Origin: Mageeibacillus indolicus UPII9-5
Lineage (GTDB): Bacteria; Bacillota; Clostridia; Saccharofermentanales; Fastidiosipilaceae
Assembly (NCBI RefSeq): GCF_000025225.2
Contig: NC_013895.2
Location: 434,001 to 498,000, forward strand
Direction: 5' to 3'
Length of the DNA stretch: 64,000 nucleotides
The position numbers and the translations under genes were made by a program. Under the pieces are notes generated by a model that did not search any database, had not been told where the DNA came from, and was given only the letters and a program-made list of their open reading frames with translations. Below, piece by piece: positions 57,042 through 64,000 of this stretch. Every line of letters begins with the position of its first letter. Within the stretch, counting starts at the first letter, position 1.

Positions 57042-57491
57042 TTAAGCTCGGAGTTTGTTACATAATTTACGAAAACGATAGAATAAGCTTACTAAAGCAT
57101 CGGCTGTATAGACGGCCAACGCCAGCATTCCAGCAATGAGCAAAGTAAGCTTAAGATTTTGGCTGAACATGGTGCTTTCTCCGTGCAGATAGGCCAAGAC
57201 GGTGTTATACATTCCAACTCCAGGCACTAATGGGAAGAGCGCCGGAATTAATAAGACGGTAACCGGTGTTTTGGCAAGACGAGCCAAAATATGCGCACCA
57301 AGGGCTATAGTTAAGCCACCGAAATAGCTGGCGGAAGCCGGATCCGATCCGGGTAGAACCAGCAAGTATATTGCCCAACCGGCAGCACCGATCGCCGCCG
57401 TATGCGGTAAATATTTGTTCGGCGTATCAATGACTATGCCGCTCGCCAAAGAAGCGATGAACGCCCCGATTATTTGAATTACCATACCCAT
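57042..57491 (-). CDS. yjjB: Threonine/serine exporter, YjjB-type subunit
   Basis: The small membrane half of a split ThrE exporter (DUF3815). It has four to five hydrophobic segments, with the pattern FGGLTIALGAHILARLAKTP and VTVLLIPALFPLVPGVGMYN characteristic of the family. The start is taken as the ATG read from 57491, with GGGGT upstream; codons at 57515 and 57485 are also possible. It overlaps the end of yjjP by about 13 bp and would form one transporter with it. In Corynebacterium the two halves are fused as ThrE. Confidence 0.85.
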   Translation of the reverse strand: MGMVIQIIGAFIASLASGIVIDTPNKYLPHTAAIGAAGWAIYLLVLPGSDPASASYFGGLTIALGAHILARLAKTPVTVLLIPALFPLVPGVGMYNTVLAYLHGESTMFSQNLKLTLLIAGMLALAVYTADALVSLFYRFRKLCNKLRA

Positions 57492-58279
57492 GCAGTAATT
57501 ACCCCACTTATCCAAAGTCCGATACCGGTCCCGATGGCCAGAAAGGTTGCCGTAACGATGGCTTCAATCCCCCGTGCCGAAGCTGATACGTAATCACCGT
57601 TGATCGTATCACGAATTGCGTTGGTGATTGCGGTACCTGGGAAAAGGGGCATCAGATTGGCGGCAATGATTAAGTTATAGTTAGCACCAGTAAAGATATA
57701 AACCTGTAAAATCCTGATGCTGAGTGCCGACAAAAGTGCGGCAAGTCCAAGGCTTATGATGGACTTCAGCTTAAGTATGCGGGTCAAGTAGTTAATGATG
57801 ACGGTCGCTATACTGGTAATCATACTCAGCAAAACGTCCATCGGCGAGCCGGACAGCAAAAGTGTGAAAGCCGGAGACATCAGAATAAGCCCGAGTGCTT
57901 TGCGTGAGGTGGAATTATAAGTGCGATCAGCCTTTAAACGGTCAATCGTTGCTTTGGCCTGAGCATAATCTAGCTTGTCGGCGGCTAAATCCCGCGAAAC
58001 TTGGTTGACGACATGGACCACATACAAATTGGTGTCACGCGACGGAACGCGGCGCACGATGCTTTTCATATTGTCAGGGTCTTCGATGCAGGCCGTTATG
58101 CCGGTAATTGTAGCATAAGCTGAGCAGGGACTGCCGGTGAGCTTATGCATGATTACGTTCATTGTTTGTTCAACCCGATAGGTTTCGGCACCGGATTCAA
58201 GCATCAACTGGCCGGCGTCTATAGTGAGTTCAAGTACTTGTTCGAAGGTAATCGGCTTGGCTTTAATATTTTCAGACAC
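57479..58279 (-). CDS. yjjP: Threonine/serine exporter, YjjP-type subunit
   Basis: The larger half (DUF1212) of the split ThrE-type exporter. The N-terminal soluble part has the hallmark LTIDAGQLMLESGAETYRVEQTM and CSAYATITGITACIED; four to five hydrophobic segments follow (for example LMSPAFTLLLSG, and MPLFPGTAITNAIRDTINGDYVS, also a family motif). The length is 266 aa. It is on the minus strand with yjjB directly downstream; the pair exports Thr/Ser or related small molecules. Confidence 0.88.
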   Translation of the reverse strand: MSENIKAKPITFEQVLELTIDAGQLMLESGAETYRVEQTMNVIMHKLTGSPCSAYATITGITACIEDPDNMKSIVRRVPSRDTNLYVVHVVNQVSRDLAADKLDYAQAKATIDRLKADRTYNSTSRKALGLILMSPAFTLLLSGSPMDVLLSMITSIATVIINYLTRILKLKSIISLGLAALLSALSIRILQVYIFTGANYNLIIAANLMPLFPGTAITNAIRDTINGDYVSASARGIEAIVTATFLAIGTGIGLWISGVITAWVW

Positions 58280-58355
58280 GTGTATTCCCTTAGGTGTTTT
58301 TAAATCTGGATTGGACGGATGAATGGCGGATTTAAGTTCGCCCGTTCACTATCCC

Positions 58356-58370
58356 TGATAAAGTTTATCA
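58356..58370. promoter_or_regulatory. 15-bp palindrome upstream of yjjP
   Basis: TGATAAA-G-TTTATCA is a perfect palindrome 77 bp before the yjjP start, in the region where its minus-strand promoter should be. Possible operator. The rest of 58280-58585 holds a G-rich run but nothing else recognisable. Confidence 0.45.
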
Positions 58371-58585
58371 TTTTATGGGGGAAAGTTTAAGAGGGGGGGA
58401 AGGAAGTGGCACGGAAGGGGAAGGCGCAGAGACGGGCTTGGAATTTTTAATGGAAAAATCTGACAATAACGAGTTTGGCGGGTGAGGCTGCCTGAACTCT
58501 GGCATGGTCGTGCTTTATATTTCTGTTTAATATAATTTTTTCAAAGATACACAAAAACTTTGTGTAATATGCGGACGCTATCACC

Positions 58586-58615
58586 TTGTTACGAGTATTA
58601 AATTTGTGTTAAAAT
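58586..58615 (+). promoter_or_regulatory. Promoter for the surface protein
   Basis: TTGTTA (58586-58591), 18-bp spacer, TAAAAT (58610-58615). The untranslated leader would be about 130 nt, longer than for other genes here, and contains the 33-bp repeat pair. Confidence 0.6.
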
Positions 58616-58664
58616 ATGGAGACGCAAAGGACTCAAAGCGCAACAAGCGCGTAATCTTTGTCAT

Positions 58665-58721
58665 ATAATTTTGCTGCTAGGCGAGGCGCATCACCTTATA
58701 ATTTTGCTACTAGGTGAGGCG
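58665..58721 (+). repeat. Direct repeat in the surface protein leader
   Basis: ATAATTTTGCTGCTAGGCGA (then GGCG) at 58665-58688 is repeated as ATAATTTTGCTACTAGGTGA (then GGCG) at 58698-58721, 33 bp apart, with two differences. It lies between the promoter and the start codon. Confidence 0.88.
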
Positions 58722-58753
58722 AAACCGTTATATCGCCGAAAATGGAGAGGATT

Positions 58754-61108
58754 ATGAATAGATATTTACGTAAAATTGCCGCCGTGCTCAGTTTGACCCT
58801 TGTGCTTACTTCTTTTGATTGCACGGCTTTACGAGCTGTTAATACGGTTGAAACAAATGCGGTAAACAATAAGTTTAGCGAGATGACTAAGCAGGGCGAT
58901 ACGAATACGGCTGATCAGATGAACGCTGCGGAACCGAACGCCGCCAAGGCTGACGGTACAGCGAAGAAACAAGCCGCGACAAAGCCGGGCGAAGGCAAGG
59001 CGGAGGCGACCAAAGCAAATACCAAAGCTATCTCTAAACCGCAACCGAAATATATAATTGCTGAACCGGTAACTGGCAATAAAAATGACAACTCCGTTGC
59101 TGAATCACATAAAGAATTATCCTCTGACATTAACGATTACCGAAATGGCCTTGTCCAAGTGCCATATGGGTTGGAGGAAGCTAAAAATGACAAAGGTCGT
59201 TCTAAACGCAGCCGCCGGTCCGTAAGTGACTTGGATCGTGCTGCTTATGAAGATCGCTCCGAAATAGGCTTGGATCGTTCCACCCCTGAGGCAGGAAGTA
59301 CGACAGGCACTCCTAATCCGGGGAAAGCCAAGGACAATGGCGACAATAACCAAAAAACCTACGGCGCCGTTCCTACCGATGGACTTGGCACTGAAAAAGG
59401 CGAAAAACCTAATCCTAAAATCAAGGAGCCGGATGGCGCTTATCTTAACCGCCACCTGCCGCTGAAAGCGCGCTATTTAGGTGATCCGACCGATCCGGAT
59501 GAAGCCAATCGACAGGTGAAAAACGATGACCCTGATCCGACTTACAGCTATAAGATGCATTTTGTCTTGCTACGCTACAAAACAAGCGAAGATGGGAAAA
59601 GCTATGTCGCTATGCCAAGAGAATTCCATAAACCCTATCAGATTACGGTAGGTGAGAAAGACTTGACTCCTTCGGTAGACGGTACAAAGTTTGTTGTGCC
59701 GCACAAGGAAGGATATGAAAATCCGATACGGGTTGATGGGCTTTTAATCAAGCCAGACGATCAGAAGAAAACAGATAATAAAGATGATAACTTATTAAAT
59801 GAGGCTAAAATAAATGAAATAAAAACTAACGGTAAAAAAGTAGACTACGATAAGATTACGTTTATGCATCATGCTGAAGGTACGCCGAATACCGCTGATA
59901 AGTCTACATACTATATCAAAGATTTGGCAAATCAAGAAGGTAAACCTGGCTACCATCATGATGACGAACACAACCAAAATGTATTTGAACAAACCTTTGT
60001 CTATATGCCCAAAAAGGCCAATATCGCTTTCAAATACCTTTGTCAAAGCCAATCTGATCCGACTCAGTTTAATGAGGCTAAAACAGGAACTGTAGAATGT
60101 GTAGATTCAAGCATCGGTGCCCAATTCAGCCCTACTGAGGACGACTATATCCCCAAGATTAAAGGGAATCCAGCTCTGGAGAAAGAGATCCGAGCCGGGT
60201 TTAAGCCTGCGAGCGAGAAAATTAATGTCCTTGTGCCTGAAACCGACAAGTGCGGCGATTTTATCGTTTCCCTACATTTGTTGCGCAGAAACTTTCAAGC
60301 TATATTTGACGTTGTAGAAGAGGCGGCAGATAAAGTGCCGACCCGTCAATTTGCTTACGGCCAAACAATTACTTTCCCCAAAAACGAGCCTACTTATGAG
60401 GGTTACGAGTTTTTAGGCTGGTTGCCTGCAAACGGAAAGAATGTATACCAGTATGCTAATGACGGTAAACATTTAAAAACGATTTTCGATTCGGAAGCAA
60501 TGAAAAAAGAGCGGGAAGAGGTAGTTAAGGAACTTGAGGCTTTACTAACGTCTGATGAAAAGAAAATGAGCGGTAAAGATCTTGAGGGTGATGCATTGGT
60601 AAACCGAGCTCTGATGAAAGCGAAAACTAAAAAACCTGACTTGCTTGAGCGTTACAAAAATACTTTTTTGCCCAATCGGGCTATTGAAAATTCCATGCCG
60701 CCGGAAAACATTACCTTTAAGGCTCAGTGGATGATGAAACCTACGGGTAAATACACCTATAGCTACTGGTTGGAAAAACCGGATGACCCGCAAGGCGACA
60801 AGTTTGCCGATAAATATGTGTATTTGTATTCGGATACAGATACACAAAAAATTGAAGAAAATGGAAAAGTTAAAGATGTTCCGGCTGAAGTAGCTACGTT
60901 TACTTCATTCAGTTCCCCTGATTGGCTGGTTAAGGTGAAGAACAGAACCAACAAAATTACACAGGAAGCCAATGATGACAAGTCTAAAAAAACTAATTTT
61001 TATGAATGGGACAACTTAAACAAAAAGACGTACAATCGAGCAAGGTTTGATGACTTCTTTGAGTACGATGAAAATGCGACTGCGGAAGCAACAAAGGCAT
61101 GTACGTAA
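58754..61108 (+). CDS. Large surface protein with InlB-like repeats, N-terminal part (frameshifted)
   Basis: From ATG 58754 (GGAGAGG at 58744) there is a signal peptide, MNRYLRKIAAVLSLTLVLTS, then an Ala/Lys-rich linker (about 45-95) and a basic motif KRSRRSV at 151-157 of the type found after the signal region in Gram-positive surface proteins. A globular region follows. An InlB B-repeat / Flg_new-like unit lies at about 533-659 (FAYGQTITFPKNEPTYEGYEFLGW ... ITFKAQW). The frame ends at TAA 61106, but the protein continues in another frame from 61072 onward, so the stop looks like the result of a one-base frameshift near 61090-61098. The function is likely adhesion or cell-surface structure. 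784 aa in this piece. Confidence 0.8.
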   Translation: MNRYLRKIAAVLSLTLVLTSFDCTALRAVNTVETNAVNNKFSEMTKQGDTNTADQMNAAEPNAAKADGTAKKQAATKPGEGKAEATKANTKAISKPQPKYIIAEPVTGNKNDNSVAESHKELSSDINDYRNGLVQVPYGLEEAKNDKGRSKRSRRSVSDLDRAAYEDRSEIGLDRSTPEAGSTTGTPNPGKAKDNGDNNQKTYGAVPTDGLGTEKGEKPNPKIKEPDGAYLNRHLPLKARYLGDPTDPDEANRQVKNDDPDPTYSYKMHFVLLRYKTSEDGKSYVAMPREFHKPYQITVGEKDLTPSVDGTKFVVPHKEGYENPIRVDGLLIKPDDQKKTDNKDDNLLNEAKINEIKTNGKKVDYDKITFMHHAEGTPNTADKSTYYIKDLANQEGKPGYHHDDEHNQNVFEQTFVYMPKKANIAFKYLCQSQSDPTQFNEAKTGTVECVDSSIGAQFSPTEDDYIPKIKGNPALEKEIRAGFKPASEKINVLVPETDKCGDFIVSLHLLRRNFQAIFDVVEEAADKVPTRQFAYGQTITFPKNEPTYEGYEFLGWLPANGKNVYQYANDGKHLKTIFDSEAMKKEREEVVKELEALLTSDEKKMSGKDLEGDALVNRALMKAKTKKPDLLERYKNTFLPNRAIENSMPPENITFKAQWMMKPTGKYTYSYWLEKPDDPQGDKFADKYVYLYSDTDTQKIEENGKVKDVPAEVATFTSFSSPDWLVKVKNRTNKITQEANDDKSKKTNFYEWDNLNKKTYNRARFDDFFEYDENATAEATKACT

Positions 61109-64000
61109 CGGGTGATGGCCGGGCGGACTGCAAGATTATCTTCAAGCGGCGGCGCTATACGGTGGTGTTTACGACAAGAAGGATAAACGAAGAAGTTGAG
61201 CTTGTTTCCACAGATCTTCCGGATGGGCTTAGATTGTCTTTTAAAAGCAACGGCCGGGACAAGCTGGGTAACCAAATTTTGGAGAACAAATTTTCGGCCA
61301 GTACTGGTAATGAATCCAGCTACGATGCACCGATCATGACGTATAATCAGGGAAAGACATATGTAGGTGATAAAGAAGTAGAACCGCAACCAGATTTGCA
61401 ACTGACTGAAGAGGAAAGGAAGAAGGCACCTTATCAGTTTACGGCGCGATTCGGCCAGAATCTAGACAAAATTTGGCCAAATCCTTACGAAAACTGCACT
61501 TTTACATATGATAGAAACCAAGGTGAATATTTCTTTGGATGGACGTCTTGTTCGGATAAGTCCGCTTATTTTGATACTCCACCATACTCTGTTTCTCCCC
61601 ATTTACTTTACGATTATGGTAAATATTACTTGGCCGATCGCCGAGGATATTACACTGCTAAAACAGATTATAAAGAAAATGTTCCTTCTGTGATTCCATT
61701 GCTACCTGAAATCCATACTAACCAAGCGGCACCTATTATTACATGTTTTTTTACTCAGTCGCTAGATGGGACAAAATATGGAATTAATGAATGGCATTGG
61801 AAAGTTAAAGTGGATACCGATCACGACGAATATATGTTTCCAGTGCCAGAATTAATTGGTTTTTCTGCTATTAACGATCAGGATGAGACTAAGATTAAAG
61901 ATTATGGAATCTCTAAACCGCAAAGTGAGATTAACTTCGGAGAAGTTAAATTACCAGCAACGGAGAAATTTGACGGAGATGATGCTTTGGATTGGTTTAA
62001 AGATTATAACGAAAAATTAACTAATGGTGATTATTCCGGTAAGAAATTCGACTTGGAGGAACTTAGGAAAGCTTTTCTAAAAATGGGATTTGGTCTCCCG
62101 CATGATGATGAAGATGATTCAGGTAATAGTGATACTGATGATGATTCAGGTAATACTGATGATGACGATTCCGTGGTGTTTGATGATATGAAACCGTTGG
62201 CAGTACATTACCTTCGCAACCGCTACCCCATCACGATACAAAATGTCAAAAATGACATAACCCAGAACACTTTTTATGATGACAGCCTTCTCCATGCCTT
62301 GTATTCAAAGGATGCTAAGACTGGAAAAGAAAAACCGCTAGTCGATGATGAAAAAGATCGCCCGGACGATCCCCAAAAGACTAACTTTGTCCCGAAAGGC
62401 TGGGTGTTTGACGGCTACACTTTTGATGAGCAAAACAAGCTCCGCATTGATCAGCCCGGCTATACCATGCCCGACAACCCGATAACCGTCTTTGCCAAAT
62501 GGATGGATCCCCAAATCTACGACTTGACGATTGACTTGCAAGGCGGCCATTTTGATAAGTTGCCAGAACAAAGTGAGTTGACCGATTATCCATTCAATGA
62601 TACTTTCTATAAGGCTGATAAATACCCGATTAAAGTAAAGACCAAAGATGGTGAGAAGGATGTCCCTGTTGACAAACTGAAGGATTGCAATCCGTATAGC
62701 GTAGATGCCATAACCTACCGCATCAAATCCGGCAAAAACGTCCTTCAATTTAAAGAAGTCCCAACTAAGCCTGGCTACCTATTCCTCGGTTGGGAGGCGG
62801 TTCGCTATGAGCTTACCGACAAAAAAGAAATAAAAAGAGACAAGGATGGCAAGCCGATAGAAGATAATTCATATTTTAAGAACTATAAAGCGCATGAATT
62901 TTTCTCCTTCAACAACCCGATGGCCGAACCTATGGGCATCCGTGCGATCTGGGGTAAATTGGAATATAAGCCAGTCTACATTGAACACCACTTTTTTGAT
63001 AAGCAAAATAATGAAATCGGTAAAGAATTGGATTTGGCCAAGCTATTACCGGGGATTGATGTTTCTGAATTTATGAGTCCACTTAAGGGCGTTCTGAAAG
63101 TGCAAAATGCAGTGCCAGGTTCTAATCTTGCGGCGATGGCGGATTATGAAAATTACAAATGGGTTCTGGTCAGCAATGATAAAAATGAAACGGCCGGAGA
63201 TACTGATTTAGAGGAAATTTACAAAAAAAACTATCCCGGAAAAACGTTGTCTCCCGACTTTAAAAATAAGTTTATTCAAAACAAAATGGTTGAGGAAAAT
63301 GGGACAAATATTATTAGATTTTTCTATAAACCGTTCAGTCACCGTTTCTACTATGTTAAATATGCCTGTGTAGATGAAGACAAGTCCGTGGACAATCCTT
63401 CGTCCCCGAAACCGCTTTATACCGTCAAGCGCGATTTGGACAAGTTTTATAATGACAACTTTGACTATGATGTCATCAACTACCAACCGCTACATGGCTA
63501 TAAGTTATATGTACCGAAAAAGAAGGACGGGGCACAGGGACAAGATGAAAAAAATGGGCTGCAGCAGGTCTTAAAGTTTACGGAAGATAATAATGGAGAT
63601 CTGTTGATCAACGGTAAGTCTGCGTATGAATACGACTTTATGTACAAGGACTACCGGGTGCTGGTGCGCAATTCAAAGGATGATGCAATCCCTGACGGTT
63701 ACCACCGTGTTATCTTTGAGCTGGACAAAAACATGGAATTTGTGACCAACTATGAGGGTGCGTTTAACGGTATTACCAAAGGCAGTAAGCTAAAAGATAT
63801 TGTTGATGGGCAGGGTGAAAACAAAACCATTTCCAACCTTCTCGGTATGGGGGGTGAGTTGGAATATGGCGTGAAAGATGTTGATAAAGTATGCAAACGT
63901 CGCTACATCGTCGATGTGGCCGACGGGGTTGATGATGCCAACATTCCGTTGCCGCCCATCCAGCCGGTTCGTTATCTGCCGGTGTCTCTGCTTTGGATCG
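61099..64000 (+). CDS. Large surface protein, continuation beyond frameshift (partial, runs off window)
   Basis: This frame is open from 61072 to the end of the window with no stop (967 codons from the first in-frame ATG, 61099, which has no ribosome binding site). It begins GMYVTGDGRADCKIIFKRRR, a common linker of repeat-bearing surface proteins, showing that it is the continuation of the 58754 gene. Further InlB-like units are visible: FVPKGWVFDGYTFDEQN ... NPITVFAKW (about 62380-62510) and VPTKPGYLFLGWEAV ... MGIRAIWG (about 62755-62960). An acidic DDSGNSDTDDDSGNTDDDDS stretch is encoded at 62116-62175. The cell-wall anchor, if any, lies beyond the window. It is probably one gene with the previous entry. 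Confidence 0.8.
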   Translation, partial: MYVTGDGRADCKIIFKRRRYTVVFTTRRINEEVELVSTDLPDGLRLSFKSNGRDKLGNQILENKFSASTGNESSYDAPIMTYNQGKTYVGDKEVEPQPDLQLTEEERKKAPYQFTARFGQNLDKIWPNPYENCTFTYDRNQGEYFFGWTSCSDKSAYFDTPPYSVSPHLLYDYGKYYLADRRGYYTAKTDYKENVPSVIPLLPEIHTNQAAPIITCFFTQSLDGTKYGINEWHWKVKVDTDHDEYMFPVPELIGFSAINDQDETKIKDYGISKPQSEINFGEVKLPATEKFDGDDALDWFKDYNEKLTNGDYSGKKFDLEELRKAFLKMGFGLPHDDEDDSGNSDTDDDSGNTDDDDSVVFDDMKPLAVHYLRNRYPITIQNVKNDITQNTFYDDSLLHALYSKDAKTGKEKPLVDDEKDRPDDPQKTNFVPKGWVFDGYTFDEQNKLRIDQPGYTMPDNPITVFAKWMDPQIYDLTIDLQGGHFDKLPEQSELTDYPFNDTFYKADKYPIKVKTKDGEKDVPVDKLKDCNPYSVDAITYRIKSGKNVLQFKEVPTKPGYLFLGWEAVRYELTDKKEIKRDKDGKPIEDNSYFKNYKAHEFFSFNNPMAEPMGIRAIWGKLEYKPVYIEHHFFDKQNNEIGKELDLAKLLPGIDVSEFMSPLKGVLKVQNAVPGSNLAAMADYENYKWVLVSNDKNETAGDTDLEEIYKKNYPGKTLSPDFKNKFIQNKMVEENGTNIIRFFYKPFSHRFYYVKYACVDEDKSVDNPSSPKPLYTVKRDLDKFYNDNFDYDVINYQPLHGYKLYVPKKKDGAQGQDEKNGLQQVLKFTEDNNGDLLINGKSAYEYDFMYKDYRVLVRNSKDDAIPDGYHRVIFELDKNMEFVTNYEGAFNGITKGSKLKDIVDGQGENKTISNLLGMGGELEYGVKDVDKVCKRRYIVDVADGVDDANIPLPPIQPVRYLPVSLLWI

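Noticed and set aside
57491-57515. Earlier start for yjjB
   Set aside because: It would extend the overlap with yjjP and lacks a ribosome binding site; GGGGT favours the start at 57491.

Overview
The window reads as one contiguous piece of a low-to-mid GC, Gram-positive anaerobe of the Clostridia. Support for this comes from the walR-walK-murA-walJ-rlmH block, the hprK-murB-rapZ-whiA block, a ClpE-type ATPase, a Spo0A-like DNA-binding protein, GGAGG-type ribosome binding sites matching the CCTCC end of the 16S gene, and a host-associated type of surface protein with InlB-like repeats. The 16S sequence and gene set would fit a relative of Mageeibacillus or Fastidiosipila, but that is recollection, not a database match. 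Nearly everything is on the + strand; the exceptions are a tRNA-Glu, a C39-type peptidase and a threonine/serine exporter pair.

Layout. 1-2100: the end of an infC leader, then infC-rpmI-rplT and an rRNA methyltransferase. 2225-11600: tRNA-Glu (minus), uvrA, then a tightly overlapping clpE-like / zapA-like / U32-peptidase unit. 11627-17170: dut-tsaD-smpB, then tig-clpP-clpX, each block with a recognisable promoter. 17340-18860: a PC4-like ssDNA-binding protein and an AraC regulator. 18876-29420: ispE, then the classical origin-side cluster rpmH-rnpA-yidD-yidC-khpB-mnmE-mnmG-rsmG, followed by gyrA but with no dnaA or visible origin. 29500-31200: a secreted or anchored peptidase on the minus strand and a long non-coding stretch. 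31213-36430: one complete rrn operon (16S, tRNA-Ala, 23S, 5S) with promoter, processing stems and terminator.

36486-41803: the WalRK two-component operon with murA, walJ and rlmH (cell-wall control). 41883-45435: rpmG-secE-nusG-rplK-rplA and, behind an L10 leader with attenuator, rplJ-rplL, closed by a strong terminator (no rpoBC). 45600-46930: a receiver-less Spo0A-like regulator and a four-tRNA operon (Met, Glu, Gly, Cys). 47016-51840: hprK-murB-rapZ-whiA plus a Crp/Fnr-like regulator. 51829-56850: serS, a MATE transporter, pepT and an orphan membrane protein. 56939-58279: a broken fragment of serS and the yjjPB exporter pair. 58586-64000: a very large repeat-bearing surface protein, split by a frameshift and running off the window.

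Most of the window is core housekeeping. The parts that stand out are the Spo0A-like protein with helically spaced TTTTGTCGC motifs in front of it, the frameshifted giant adhesin, the serS relic, the ATC-initiated infC, an alanine at the quinolone-sensitive position of GyrA, and a recurring pattern in which normal core proteins carry disordered linkers or tails built from short codon-phased DNA repeats. I saw no CRISPR array, transposase, phage gene or integrase. No wholly new system is evident.
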